Source of the DNA: CAWJMD01 sp963845675 | Lineage (GTDB): Bacteria; Actinomycetota; Actinomycetes; Actinomycetales; CAWJMD01 | Assembly: GCA_963845675.1 (NCBI GenBank) | Contig: CAWJSX010000001.1 | Span: 372,001 to 436,000 of the forward strand | DNA length: 64,000 bases | Direction of reading: 5' to 3' | Shown here: in pieces, positions 37,109 through 47,992 of the stretch | Layout of the letters: each line of letters opens with the position of its first letter | How positions within the stretch are numbered: position 1 is the stretch's first letter | Program-made: the position numbers and the translations under genes | Notes under the pieces: model-generated | Seen by the model: only the letters and a program-made list of their open reading frames with translations | The model's database searches: none | What the model was told of the DNA's origin: nothing

Positions 37109-37992
37109 TGTCGGGGCCGACGGTCGAGATCGCGTACGGGCGGTCGCGGACGGGCTCGGGCACGTCGGCTTCGTGCTGGTGGCGGGCGGCCTGCTCTTCT
37201 GGGCTCTCGTCTGGCCCGCGGGAACGGGGCACGCCCACCTCGTCCGTCTGGCTGGGTGGCGTTCCGGCCTGCTCGCCCTGGCAACCCTGGCCGGTCCGGT
37301 GGCGAGGCTACTCTCGGAGCGGACGCTGAGCGCAGCCCTTCCGCCCGGTGAGGGGACGGCAGCCCTCGTGCGGCTGGCCGTGCTGGCCTGTCTGGCAGGG
37401 TTCTTCGCGGATCTCGTCCGCCAGCCGATGGTGGGTCCGCGTCGGGTCGCCGGTCTGGCGGCCGCGGGGCTGCTGTCGGTGACGATGGCCGTGCCGCCGC
37501 CGGGGGCCGCCGGGCACAGGCCCGCTGCGAGCGCTGCTCGTGGGGCTTGGCCTGCTCGGTGCGGCCGGCTGGATGGGTGGCGTGGCGGCCGTGCTCGCCG
37601 TGGCGGCCCCGCAGCGCGGGCGCCCGGTGCCGTCGTGGGCTCCCCGGTTCGTGCGCGTGGCGACGGCCGGTCTGGTGGCGCTGGTGGGCTCCGGCCTCGC
37701 GCAGGCCGCGGTGGATGGTGGGTCCCTCACGTCGACCGCGTCCTACCCGGTGCTGACCCTGGTCGGCGTCGGAGTGCTCCTGGCCGTCGGCCTCGTGACG
37801 GTGTCGACCGTCGACCCGGTGGGGGCTCGCTCGCCCGCGCGCAGACCCTCTCGCGCGCCCGCCCGCGTCGGCGGCCCGCGCCGGGTCCCCGTGCCGTCCG
37901 ACGTCCCGAGCCCGCCGACTAGCATCGGGACGTCGGTCGCACCGGATCGACCTCGGTCTGAAGGAGCGTCGGTCTGGTGGTCAGACGGATGA
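37108..37992 (+). CDS. CopD-like integral membrane protein (two frameshifts)
   Basis: About 290 residues with around seven membrane helices: GHVGFVLVAGGLLFWALVWP, GWRSGLLALATLAGPVARLL, LVRLAVLACLAGFFADLV, LLGAAGWMGGVAAVLAVAAP, FVRVATAGLVALVGSGLAQA, then YPVLTLVGVGVLLAVGLVTV. The GWMGG motif and the following RVATAG...GSGL pattern resemble CopD/YcnJ copper-resistance membrane proteins. Histidines in helix 1 (GLGHVGF) and GTGHAHL could bind metal. Frame changes lie near 37135 and 37520. Its 3' end overlaps trpA by about 16 bases. Its presence inside the trp cluster is unexplained. The assignment is moderate. Confidence 0.6.
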
Positions 37993-38842
37993 GTGGGACC
38001 ACGGTCCGTCGGACGACCAGCGGCTCCCTGGACGCGGCGGCCGCCGCCGGGCGCTCGGCGCTCGTCGGCTACCTGCCGGTGGGGTACCCCGACCTGGCCG
38101 GCTCGGTCGAGGCGGCGAAGGTCCTCGTGGACTCAGGCGCGGACGTGATCGAGCTCGGGTTGCCGTACTCCGACCCCTCGATGGACGGCTCGGTGATCCA
38201 GGAGGCGGCCGACGGGGCGCTGCGAGCGGGGACGAGGACCCGCCACGTGCTGCAGGCGGTCGAGCAGGTCGCCGAGGCGGGAGCGCAGGCCGGCGTCGCG
38301 GTCGTGGTCATGACGTACTGGAACCCCGTGCTGCGCTACGGCGTCGACGCCTTCGCGCGCGACCTTGCCTCGGCTGGCGGCGCGGGCCTGATCACCCCGG
38401 ACCTCACGCCCGACGCAGGCCCCGAGTGGCTGGAGGCTTCGGCCGCCCACGACCTGGATCGCATCTTCCTCGTCGCACCCTCGTCCACCCCGCAGCGCCT
38501 GTCGGACACGGTGGCCGCGTGCCGGGGCTTCGTGTACGCCGCCTCGTTGATGGGGGTCACGGGGAACGCGCGTCCGTGGGTGAGCACGCGAGGGCCCTGG
38601 TGCAGCGGACGCGGGCAGCCGGTGCGTCGCGGGTGTGCGTCGGCCTCGGGGTCTCGACACCCGACCAGGCCGCCGAGGTCGCCTGGTACGCCGACGGCGT
38701 CATCGTGGGGTCCGCGCTCGTGCGCTGCCTCACCGAGGCGGGCCACGACGACCAGGCCGGTGGGCGCAGGCGCCTCGCCCAGGTGACCCGGGCGCTCGCC
38801 GAGGCCGTCGCCTCGGTCCCGCGGGCCGAGGCGTCGCGGTGA
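37977..38842 (+). CDS. trpA: Tryptophan synthase alpha subunit TrpA (one frameshift)
   Basis: About 288 residues of the aldolase that releases indole to TrpB. Motifs: LVGYLPVGYPD, the catalytic region DVIELGLPYSDPSMDGSVIQ (substrate-binding Glu and Asp), VVVMTYWNPVLRYG, GLITPDLTPDAGPEW, and after a frame change CVGLGVSTPDQAAEVAWYADGV with the phosphate site GSALVR. One G appears lost near 38564. The GTG at 37977 has AAGGAG 10 bases upstream; an ATG at 37989 is the alternative. The stop overlaps the lgt start (GTGA). Confidence 0.93.
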
Positions 38843-39847
38843 CCGTGCTGCAGGGGCTGCCGGTGGCGCTCCTCCTCCGTGATCCCCAGCCCCGACCAGG
38901 GCGTCTGGTACGTCGGGCCGTTCCCCCTGCGCGCCTACGCCCTCTTCATCCTGCTCGGCATCGGCATCGCCATCTGGCTCGGCTCGCGACGATGGGAGCA
39001 GCGCGGCGGCCCCCCCGGCGTCGTCGCGGACGTCGCCGTGTGGGCCGTGCCGTTCGGCGTGGTCGGAGGCCGGCTCTACCACGTCGTCAGCTCACCAGAC
39101 GCCTACTTCGGGCCCGGCGGAGAGCCCCTGAAGGCGCTGCGCGTGTGGGAGGGCGGCCTCGGGATCTGGGGCGCGATCGCCCTCGGCGCCCTCGGCGCCG
39201 CCATCGGCTGCCGGCGCGCCGGGGTGAGGGTGTCGTCCTACGCCGACGCCGTGGCGCCGGGCGTCCTCATCGCCCAGGCGGTGGGACGCCTCGGCAACTG
39301 GTTCAACCAGGAGCTCTTCGGCCGGCCGACCGACCTTCCGTGGGCGCTGGCGATCGACCCGCCGTTCCGTCCGGCGGGGTTCGAGGAGTTCGCGACCTTC
39401 CACCCGACCTTCCTCTACGAGCTGGTCTGGAACCTCGTCGCCGCCGCGGCTCTGCTGTGGCTCGACCGGCGGTACCGCCTCGGGCACGGCCGGGTGTTCT
39501 GGGCCTACGTCGCCCTGTACACGAGCGGCCGACTCTGGATCGAGGCCCTCCGCATCGACGACGCGGAGCGTGTGCTGGGGCTCCGGCTGAACATCTGGAC
39601 CTCGATCGTCGTCCTGCTCCTGGCGCTCGCCCTGTTCGTGCGCAGCGCTCGGCGGCACCCCGGCCGCGAGGCGAGCGTCCTGCTCCGTCCGGAGGACGAA
39701 GCGGGGACGAGCGAGCCCGACACGGCCGACACCGCCGTCGCCCCGGCGGTGGTCGACCCACCCGGTCCCGCGGGCGACCCACCCGCCACCGCGGACGACG
39801 AGGACGGGTCCCGCGGTCGCCTGGAGGAGCCTCCGGCCAGCCGGTGA
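38839..39847 (+). CDS. lgt: Prolipoprotein diacylglyceryl transferase Lgt (one frameshift)
   Basis: About 335 residues of the seven-helix membrane enzyme that attaches diacylglycerol to lipoprotein cysteines. The signature GRLGNWFNQELFGRPT is present, with the conserved His in YHVVSSPDAYF and Arg residues in the core. The C-terminal tail is hydrophilic and acidic (about 75 residues), as in many actinobacteria. The GTG at 38839 overlaps the trpA stop (GTGA); its first codons (VTVLQGLPVAL) join the main frame through an extra base near 38870. It would process the lipoproteins of this window, including LivJ. Confidence 0.92.
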
Positions 39848-39906
39848 CACGGCGTCGGCGAGGTGCTCGGCCCGGGGCTCAACCGTCCCAACGGGCAGGA
39901 CGCTGC

Positions 39907-39923
39907 ATCTCGCTATGTGAGAT
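39907..39923. promoter_or_regulatory. Palindrome upstream of gltB, possible operator
   Basis: ATCTC and GAGAT flank a 7-base centre (atctcgctatgtgagat). It lies about 180 bases before the gltB start, in a 257-base gap after lgt that otherwise holds only promoter-like sequence such as TATCGT near 39965. The regulator is unknown; nitrogen or amino-acid control is plausible from the gene. Confidence 0.45.
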
Positions 39924-40104
39924 CACCTGACATTTCGTGCACCGTGCCGAGGGTTTCCGTCGTGTATCGTCACGGCATCCGAGGAGCCAGCGCCGACTCC
40001 TCCAGCCAGCCGTCGGGTCCCCCCGGGCGGCTCACCGCCCGGTCCCGCGGGTCCGGCGGTTCAACATCGCTGCGCCCAGCAGCCGCCTCGTCAGGACGGT
40101 GCAC

Positions 40105-43100
40105 ATGCTCTCGCCCTTCACCAGGTTCTCCAGCCGACCACCGGCTCAGGGCCTCTACGACGGCGCGCAGGAGCACGACGCGTGCGGGGTGGCATTCGTC
40201 GCCACCCTGCGCGGGACACCGGGTCACGACATCGTCGAGCACGCCCTCACGGCGCTGCGGAACCTCGACCACCGGGGCGCCGTCGGCGCGGAGGTCGACA
40301 GCGGGGACGGCGCGGGCATCCTCACCCAGGTCCCGGACGCCTTCCTCCGTGAGGTCGTCGACTTCGACCTCCCGCCGGCGGGCACGTACGCCGTCGGCGC
40401 AGTGTTCATGCCCGACGACGACGACGAGGACCGCGAGACCGTCCGCCGGATCGAGGAGATCTGCGAACAGGAGGACCTCAGCGTGCTGGGGTGGCGCGAC
40501 GTGCCCGTGACGGCGTCCCTCGTCGGCTCGATGGCGCGCGCGTGCATGCCGCGTTTCCGCCAGGTCTTCGTCGCGGCGTCGGGCCTGCCCCTGCGGGGCC
40601 TCGCCCTCGACCGCCTTGCGTTCTGCGCCCGCAAGCGCATCGAGCGCGAGACGGGGGCGTACGTGGCGTCGCTGTCGAGTCGGACGCTGCTCTACAAGGG
40701 CATGCTGACCACGGGCCAGCTCGAGCCCTTCTTCCCCGACCTGTCCGACCGTCGCTACGCGACCCAGCTCGCCGTCGTGCACTCGCGGTTCTCGACGAAC
40801 ACCTTCCCCTCCTGGCCGCTGGCCCACCCGTACCGCTTCATCGCCCACAACGGCGAGATCAACACGGTGCGGGGCAACCGCAACTGGATGAACGCGCGTG
40901 AGAGCCAGCTCACCACCGACCTGATCCCCGGCGACCTGGAGCGCCTGTTCCCGATCTGCACGCCGGGCGGAAGCGACTCGGCGACCTTCGACGAGGTGCT
41001 CGAGCTGCTGCACCTCGGCGGCCGCTCCCTCCCGCACGCGGTCCTGATGATGATCCCGGAGGCGTGGGAGAACCACGCCGACATGGACCCGAAGCGTCGT
41101 GCCTTCTACGAGTTCCACTCGATGTTCATGGAGCCCTGGGACGGTCCGGCCGACCTGGTGTTCACCGACGGCACCCAGATCGGAGCCGTCCTCGACCGCA
41201 ACGGCCTGCGGCCGTCGCGCTACTGGGTGACGGACGAGGGCTTGGTCGTCCTGGCCAGCGAGGCGGGCGTCCTCGAGCTCGACCCCGCGTCGGTCGTCCG
41301 CAAGGGACGGCTGCAGCCCGGCCGGATGTTCCTCGTCGACACCGAGGCCTGCCGCCTCATCGACGACGACGAGGTCAAGAACGACCTGGCCGCGCAGCAC
41401 CCGTACGACGAGTGGCTGCACGCCGGGCTGATCCGCCTCTGCGACCTGCCCGAGCGAGAGCACGTCCTGCACACCCACTCGTCGGTCACCCGCCGTCAGC
41501 AGACCTTCGGGTACACGCGAGGAGGAGCTGCGCGTGCTCGTGGCCCCGATGGCCCGGGCCGGGGCCGAGCCGATCGGCTCGATGGGCACCGACACTCCCG
41601 TCGCGGTCCTCTCCGCCCGCCCGCGCCTGCTCTTCGACTACTTCACGCAGCTGTTCGCGCAGGTGACGAACCCGCCGCTCGACGCGATCCGCGAGGAGCT
41701 GGTCACCAGCCTCGCCACCGTGATGGGGCCCGAGGGGAACCTCCTGTCCGCCTCGCCCAGCCAGGCACGCCAGGTGGTCCTCGACTTCCCGGTGATCGAC
41801 AACGACGAGCTCGCGAAGATCCTCCACATCAACTCGGACGGGGACCTCCCAGGCTTCGCCACCGCCCGCATCAGGGGCCTGTACCGCGTCGACGGCGGCG
41901 GCGACGCCCTGCGCGCACGCCTCGACGAGGTCTGCGCCGAGGTGTCTGCGGCCATCGAGCGCGGGGCGCGGTTCATCGTCCTGTCCGACCGCGACTCCGA
42001 CGCCGACCTGGCGCCGATCCCGTCCCTGCTGCTGACCAGCGCCGTGCACCACCACCTGATCCGCGAGAAGACCCGCACCCTGGTCGGACTCGTCGTCGAG
42101 GCCGGTGACGTGCGAGAGGTGCACCACGTGGCCCTGCTCGTCGGCTACGGGGCAGCCGCGGTGAACCCGTACCTGGCGATGGAGTCGGTCGAGGACCTCT
42201 GTCGCAGCGGCCAGATCAGCGGCGTCGAGCCCGAGAAGGCCGTGCGGCAGCTCATCTACGCCCTCGGCAAGGGCGTGCTCAAGGTGATGAGCAAGATGGG
42301 CATCTCGACCGTGGCCTCGTACCGCGGCGCGCAGGTGTTCGAGGCCATCGGACTCGCGAACGACATGGTCGACAGGTACTTCACGGGCACCACCTCGCAG
42401 CTCGGCGGCGTCGGGCTGGACGTCCTCGCCGCAGAGGTCGCCTCGCGGCACGCCACCGCGTACCCCTCCGCAGGCGTGCGGGCACCGCACCGCCGCCTCG
42501 ACGTCGGCGGCGAGTACCAGTGGAGGCGCGAGGGGGAGCCGCACCTGTTCGACCCCGACACCGTCTTCCGGCTGCAGCACGCGACCCGGGCGGGGCGGTA
42601 CGACGTGTACCGCCAGTACACCGCCGCGGTCGACGCGCAGGCCGAGCGCCTGATGACCCTGCGCGGGCTGTTCGATCTGCGGACCGGGGACCGTCCGCCG
42701 GTCCCGATCGACGAGGTCGAGCCGGTCTCCGAGATCGTCAAGCGCTTCTCGACCGGTGCGATGAGCTACGGCTCCATCTCCGCCGAGGCCCACGAGACGC
42801 TGGCGGTGGCGATGAACCGCCTGGGTGGCCGGTCGAACACCGGCGAGGGCGGCGAGGACGCGGACCGCCTGGTCGACCCGGAGCGCCGCAGTGCCGTGAA
42901 GCAGGTCGCATCCGGCCGCTTCGGGGTGACCAGCCTCTACCTCACGCACGCCGACGACATCCAGATCAAGATGGCGCAGGGTGCCAAGCCGGGGGAGGGT
43001 GGCCAGCTCCCCGGCGGCAAGGTCTACCCCTGGATCGCGCGGACGCGGCACTCCACGCCGGGCGTCGGCCTGATCTCCCCGCCCCCGCACCACGACATCT

Positions 43101-44671
43101 ACTCGATCGAGGACCTGGCGCAGCTGATCCACGACCTGAAGAACGCGAACCCGTCGGCCCGCGTCCACGTGAAGCTGGTCAGCGAGATCGGTGTCGGCAC
43201 GGTGGCCGCCGGCGTGTCGAAGGCACACGCCGACGTCGTCCTGATCTCCGGCCACGACGGCGGTACGGGTGCCAGCCCGCTCACGTCGCTCAAGCACGCG
43301 GGTGCGCCGTGGGAGCTCGGGCTCGCCGAGACGCAGCAGACCCTCCTGCTGAACGGGCTGCGTGACCGCATCACCGTGCAGGTCGACGGCCAGCTGAAGA
43401 CCGGACGCGACGTCGTCATCGCGGCCCTGCTCGGGGCCGAGGAGTTCGGCTTCGCGACCGCGCCCCTGGTGGTGTCGGGCTGCGTGATGATGCGCGTCTG
43501 CCACCTCGACACCTGCCCGGTCGGCATCGCGACCCAGAACCCCGAGCTGCGCCAGCGCTTCTCGGGCAAGCCGGAGTTCGTCGTCACCTTCTTCGAGTTC
43601 CTCGCCGAGGAGGTCCGCGAGTACCTCGCGGCCCTGGGCTTCCGGAGCATCGACGAGGCCGTCGGGCACGTCGAGCTGATCGACGCGCGCAAGGCCGTGC
43701 GGCACTGGAAGGCAGACGGTCTCGACCTCACGCCCGTCCTGCACCGCCCCGAGCTGCCGGAGGGCACGCCCCTGTCGCGCCAGGTGGGTCAGGACCACGG
43801 GCTCGAGAAGGCCCTCGACCACGCGCTGGTCAGCATGAGTGGTGACGCGCTGGAGCAGGGTGCGCCCGTGCGCGGCGCGATCGCCATCCGCAACATCAAC
43901 CGCACGGTGGGGACGATCCTCGGTCACGAGGTCACGCGCAGGTTCGGGGCCGAGGGCCTGCCACCGGGCACGATCGACCTCACACTCACGGGCTCCGCGG
44001 GGCAGTCGTTCGGCGCGTTCGTGCCACGTGGCATCACGTTGCGTCTGGTCGGCGACGCCAACGACTACGTCGGCAAGGGCCTGTGCGGCGGAACGCTTGT
44101 CGTGACGCCCGACCCGGCTTCGTCCTTCGTCGCCGAGTCGAACGTCGTGGCGGGCAACGTGATCGGGTACGGCGCCACGTCGGGCGAGCTGTACCTGCGC
44201 GGTCTGGTCGGGGAGCGGTTCTGCGTCCGCAACTCGGGCGCGACGGCCGTCGTCGAGGGTGTCGGCGACCACGGCTGCGAGTACATGACCGGCGGCACGG
44301 TCCTCGTGCTGGGGCCGACCGGCCGGAACTTCGGCGCAGGCATGTCGGGTGGGACCGCGTACGTGCTCGACCTCGACGAGCGCCTGCTCAACCCGGCGGC
44401 TGCCGCGTCCGGCGAGCTGGGCGTGCACCGCCTCGACGCAGCCGACGTCGAGCTCGTCGCCGAGCTGCTGCGCAACCACCGCGAGAACACGGGGTCGGCG
44501 GTCGCGTGGAGGTTGCTGCAGGACCTCTCGTCCCTTCCCGACCGCGTGACCAAGCTCGTCCCCCGCGAGTACGCCCGTGTGCTCGAGGTGCGTGCGGCGG
44601 CGGCCGACGAGGGACTCGACCCCGACGGGGACCTCGTGTGGTCCCGGATCATGGAGGGCACCCGTGGCTGA
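40105..44671 (+). CDS. gltB: Glutamate synthase (NADPH) large subunit GltB (one frameshift)
   Basis: About 1522 residues. It makes glutamate from glutamine and 2-oxoglutarate. The N-terminal glutamine amidotransferase domain uses Cys27 in HDACGVAFVATLRG after a 26-residue propeptide. Further motifs: VVHSRFSTNTFPSWPLAHPYR, HNGEINTVRGNRNWM, the FMN-binding domain with AQGAKPGEGGQLPGGKV, the 3Fe-4S cysteines in CVMMRVCHLDTCPVG, and the C-terminal beta-helix (GTLVVTPDP, GFSGGTAYV-like repeats). The only frame change is one extra C at 41518. Electrons come from GltD, whose GTG overlaps the 3' end by 8 bases. Confidence 0.96.
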
Positions 44672-46134
44672 CCCGAAGGGCTTCCTGACCCACCGCGACC
44701 GCGAGCTTCCCGGCGCGCCGCCCTGTGCCGGTGCGTCTGATGGACTGGCGTGAGGTCTACGAGGCTCAGGACCCCGACCAGCTCAAGCGGCAGGCGGGGC
44801 GTTGCATGGACTGCGGCATCCCGTTCTGCCACAACGGATGCCCGCTCGGGAACCTCATCCCAGAGTGGAACGACCTCGCCTTCCGCGGGGACTGGGACGA
44901 GGCGATCGAACGGCTCCACGCCACCAACAACTTCCCGGAGTTCACGGGTCGGCTGTGCCCCGCGCCCTGCGAGAGCGCCTGCGTGCTCGCCATCAACCAG
45001 CCCGCGGTCACGATCAAGCAGGTCGAGGTCTCGATCATCGACAAGGCGATGGCAGCGGGCACCGTGCTGCCTCTGCCGCCCGACCGCCTGACCGGCCACA
45101 CGGTCGCCGTCGTCGGCTCGGGACCGGCCGGACTCGCTGCGGCACAACAGCTCACGCGGGCCGGTCACACCGTGGCCGTCTACGAACGCGCCGACAGGAT
45201 CGGGGGGCTGCTGCGCTACGGCATCCCGGAGTTCAAGATGGAGAAGATCCACCTCGACCGACGGCTGCAGCAGATGGCGGCCGAAGGGACTCGCTTCCGT
45301 CCTGGCATCGACATCGGCGGCGACAGCGACGACGCGATCAGTGGCAGGGCCCTGGTCGACCGCTACGACGCCGTCGTGCTGGCCATCGGTGCGACGCTGC
45401 CTCGCGAACTCGACGTCCCCGGCCGGCACCTCGACGGCATCCTGCAGGCGATGGACTTCCTGCCCGACTCCAACCGGGCCGCGCTCGGTGAGGTGGTCGA
45501 GAACCAGGTCGTGGCGACGGGCAAGGACGTCGTCATCATCGGCGGCGGCGACACCGGTGCCGACTGCCTCGGCACCACGCTCCGCCAGGGCGCGCGCTCG
45601 GTCACGCAGCTCGAGATCATGCCTCGGCCGTCCGACGAGCGGCCGAGCGCGAACCCCTGGCCGACCTACCCGATGCTGTACCGGGTCTCCAGCGCCCACG
45701 AGGAGGGCGGGGAGCGCGTCTACGCGGTCTCCACGACGGAGTTCGTCGGCGACGCCGAGGGTCGTGTCGCGTCGCTCCGCCTCGACGAGGTCGAGCTGGT
45801 CGACGGTCGGTTCACTCCGGTCGAGGGTTCCAGTCGCGAGATCCCGGCTCAGCTGGTCCTTCTCGCGATGGGCTTCACCGGTCCCCAGCAGCACGGAGTC
45901 GTCTCGGATCTCGAGCTCGACCTGGACGAGCGCGGCAACGTGGCGCGCGATGGTGTCTACATGAGCTCTCGCCCAGGGGTCTTCGTGGCGGGGGACGCCG
46001 GACGCGGCCAGTCGCTCATCGTGTGGGCGATCGCCGAGGGGCGTGCCTGCGCGGCGGGCGTCGACGCCTACCTGACCGGCAGCACGGTCCTGCCGGCGCC
46101 GATCCCGCCGTCCGCGAGGCCGCTGGGGGTCTGA
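44664..46134 (+). CDS. gltD: Glutamate synthase small subunit GltD (one frameshift)
   Basis: About 490 residues. This FAD and NADPH subunit feeds electrons to GltB. The N-terminal ferredoxin-like region has cysteines in RCMDCGIPFCHNGCPLGN and RLCPAPCESACVLAI for two 4Fe-4S clusters. The FAD site is GSGPAGLAAAQQLTRAG, and the NADPH site is IIGGGDTGADCLGTTLRQGA. The C-terminal FVAGDAGRGQSLIVWAIAEGR closes the flavin site. One extra G near 44712 breaks the frame after RDRELP. The GTG overlaps the gltB end, and GGAGGG precedes it by 5 bases. Confidence 0.95.
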
Positions 46135-46308
46135 CCACCTGCCGCGGCAGTCTGTGACGCCCCGTGGGCCCTACCGGAAGCCGTTGTGCTGCAAGGAAAT
46201 CGGCTGACTTCGTGGCCGGCCGCAGGCCGACTGGGCAGGATGAGCGAGGTCCTGTCGGGCTGACCGTGCACGGCGTGGTGGGCGCCGCAGTGTCCACACT
46301 CCGAAATA

Positions 46309-46345
46309 CCGGGTACCGCCGTGGCGCGCACTCGGCGATACCCGG
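46309..46345. repeat. Inverted repeat in the pyk promoter region
   Basis: Thirteen-base arms ccgggtaccgccg (46309-46321) and cggcgatacccgg (46333-46345) differ at one position and are spaced by 11 bases. The repeat ends 11 bases before the pyk -10 hexamer, where a regulator would overlap the -35 region. The rest of the 234-base gap after gltD shows nothing recognisable. Confidence 0.5.
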
Positions 46346-46356
46346 CGGTAGGCCTC

Positions 46357-46362
46357 TACGCT
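46357..46362 (+). promoter_or_regulatory. -10 element of leaderless pyk promoter
   Basis: TACGCT ends 6 bases before the ATG at 46369, with no Shine-Dalgarno between. Confidence 0.55.
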
Positions 46363-46368
46363 CGGACC

Positions 46369-47818
46369 ATGCGCCGCGCCAAGATCGTCTGCACCCTGGG
46401 CCCCGCCGTCTCCAGCTACGAGCAGGTGCTCGAGCTGGTCAGCTCGGGCATGGACGTTGCTCGGCTGAACCTCAGCCACGGAAGCTACGCCGACCACAGC
46501 GCCGCGTACCGCAACGTGCGCAAGGCGAGCGACGCCACCGGTCGTGCCGTCGGCATCCTCGCCGACCTGCAGGGTCCGAAGATCCGGCTCGGGCGCTTCG
46601 CCGGAGGCCCCGTCGAGCTGGTCGACGGTGCCCGGTTCACGATCACCACCGACGAGGTCCCCGGCGACGTCGACCGCGTGTCCACCTCGTACCTGGGGCT
46701 GCCCGGTGACGTGGCGTCCGGCGACCTGGTGCTCATCGACGACGGCAAGGTGACGCTGAAGGTCCTCGAGGTCGAGGGCGCCGACGTGGTCACCGAGGTG
46801 GTCGTCGGGGGGACGGTGAGCAACCACAAGGGGCTCAACCTGCCGGGCGTCGCCGTCAGCGTGCCCGCGATGTCCGACAAGGACGCCGAGGACCTGAGGT
46901 GGGGGCTGCGGACCGGCGTCGACCTGGTCGCATTGTCCTTCGTACGCAGCGCCGAGGACGTGGACCCCGTCCGGGAGATCATGACCGAGGTCGGCGTGTT
47001 CGTGCCCGTCATCGCGAAGATCGAGAAGCCGCAGGCCGTGGAGAACCTCGAGGAGATCGTCGACGCCTTCGACGGGATCATGGTCGCCCGCGGCGACCTG
47101 GGCGTCGAGCTCCCGCTGGAGCAGGTGCCTCTCGTGCAGAAGCGCGCCGTGGAGCTGGCCCGACGCAACGCCAAGCCCGTCATCGTGGCGACGCAGGTGC
47201 TCGAGTCCATGATCACGGCGCCGCGACCGACGCGTGCCGAGGCGTCCGACGCCGCGAACGCGGTGCTCGACGGCGCGGACGCGCTGATGTTGTCCGGCGA
47301 GACGAGCGTGGGGGAGTACCCCTTCGAGGCGGTTCGCACGATGGCGCGGATCATCGCCAACACCGAGGAGCACGGCCTCGACCGGATGACTCCGTTGGGC
47401 TCGACCCCGCACACCAAGGGCGGCGCGATCACGCTCGCGGCGACCCAGGTGGGCGAAGCTCCTCGACGTGAAGTTCCTGGTGACCTTCACGCAGTCCGGG
47501 GACTCGGCGCGCCGGATGTCGCGGCTGCGGTCCCCCATCCCGCTCCTGGCGTTCACGCCCGAGCAGCGCACCCGGTCGCAGCTCGCGCTCAGCTGGGGTG
47601 TGGAGACGTTCCTGGGCCCCTCCGTCAAGCACACGGACCAGATGGTCGTCCAGGTGGAGCAGCAGCTGCTGGGGATCGGGCGGGTCGAGATCGGCGAGGA
47701 GGTCGTGATCGTGGCCGGCTCGCCTCCCGGTATCCCGGGTTCCACGAACGCGATGCGCGTGCACGTGATGGGGGACGCCGGCAAGGGGCTCGCCCCGGCG
47801 TACCGCGACGACGAGTAG
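46369..47818 (+). CDS. pyk: Pyruvate kinase (one frameshift)
   Basis: About 483 residues of the glycolytic enzyme that makes pyruvate and ATP. The N-terminus MRRAKIVCTLGPAVSS, the substrate and cation site MDVARLNLSHGSYADH, LADLQGPKIRLG, the catalytic lysine signature VIAKIEKPQAVENL, MVARGDLGVELP, and TQVLESMITAPRPTRAEASD are typical. The C-terminal allosteric domain follows after a frame change near 47461 (one extra C): VKFLVTFTQSGDSARRMSRL to the end. The ATG is fixed by the upstream TACGCT. An inverted repeat overlaps the expected -35 region. Confidence 0.95.
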
Positions 47819-47863
47819 CACTCGCGGCGTGGGGGGACACCGTCCACGAAGCGACGAGGTGTG

Positions 47864-47947
47864 TGCCGGGTGCGGGACTTGAACCCGCACGCCCTTGCGG
47901 GCAGAGGTGTTTGAGACCTCCGCGTCTGCCTGTTCCGCCAACCCGGC
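47864..47947 (-). tRNA. tRNA-Leu (anticodon CAA)
   Basis: The minus strand folds as a class II tRNA of 84 bases. The acceptor stem is GCCGGGT/ACCCGGC with discriminator A. The anticodon stem GAGGT/ACCTC carries the loop CTCAAAC, giving anticodon CAA for UUG codons. A long variable arm (CTGCCCGCAAGGGCG region) and the T-loop GTTCAAGTC follow. CCA is not encoded. It lies between pyk and the ANTAR regulator gene, on the opposite strand to both. Confidence 0.93.
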
Positions 47948-47979
47948 CGCCCCGCGCCCAGTGGCTCTCGGTGCGCCCC

Positions 47980-47985
47980 TAGGCT
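47980..47985 (+). promoter_or_regulatory. -10 element of leaderless response-regulator promoter
   Basis: TAGGCT ends 7 bases before the ATG at 47993, with no Shine-Dalgarno between. Confidence 0.6.
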
Positions 47986-47992
47986 AGCCGAC

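Noticed and set aside
41486..44479. A long minus-strand open frame of about 1000 codons opposite gltB
   Set aside because: It mirrors gltB codon positions, has repetitive Arg/Val/Asp/His composition and no motif, while gltB on the other strand is fully recognisable.
46135..46368. Possible small gene between gltD and pyk
   Set aside because: Short open frames exist, but none has a ribosome site or a recognisable sequence; the region is better explained as the pyk promoter.
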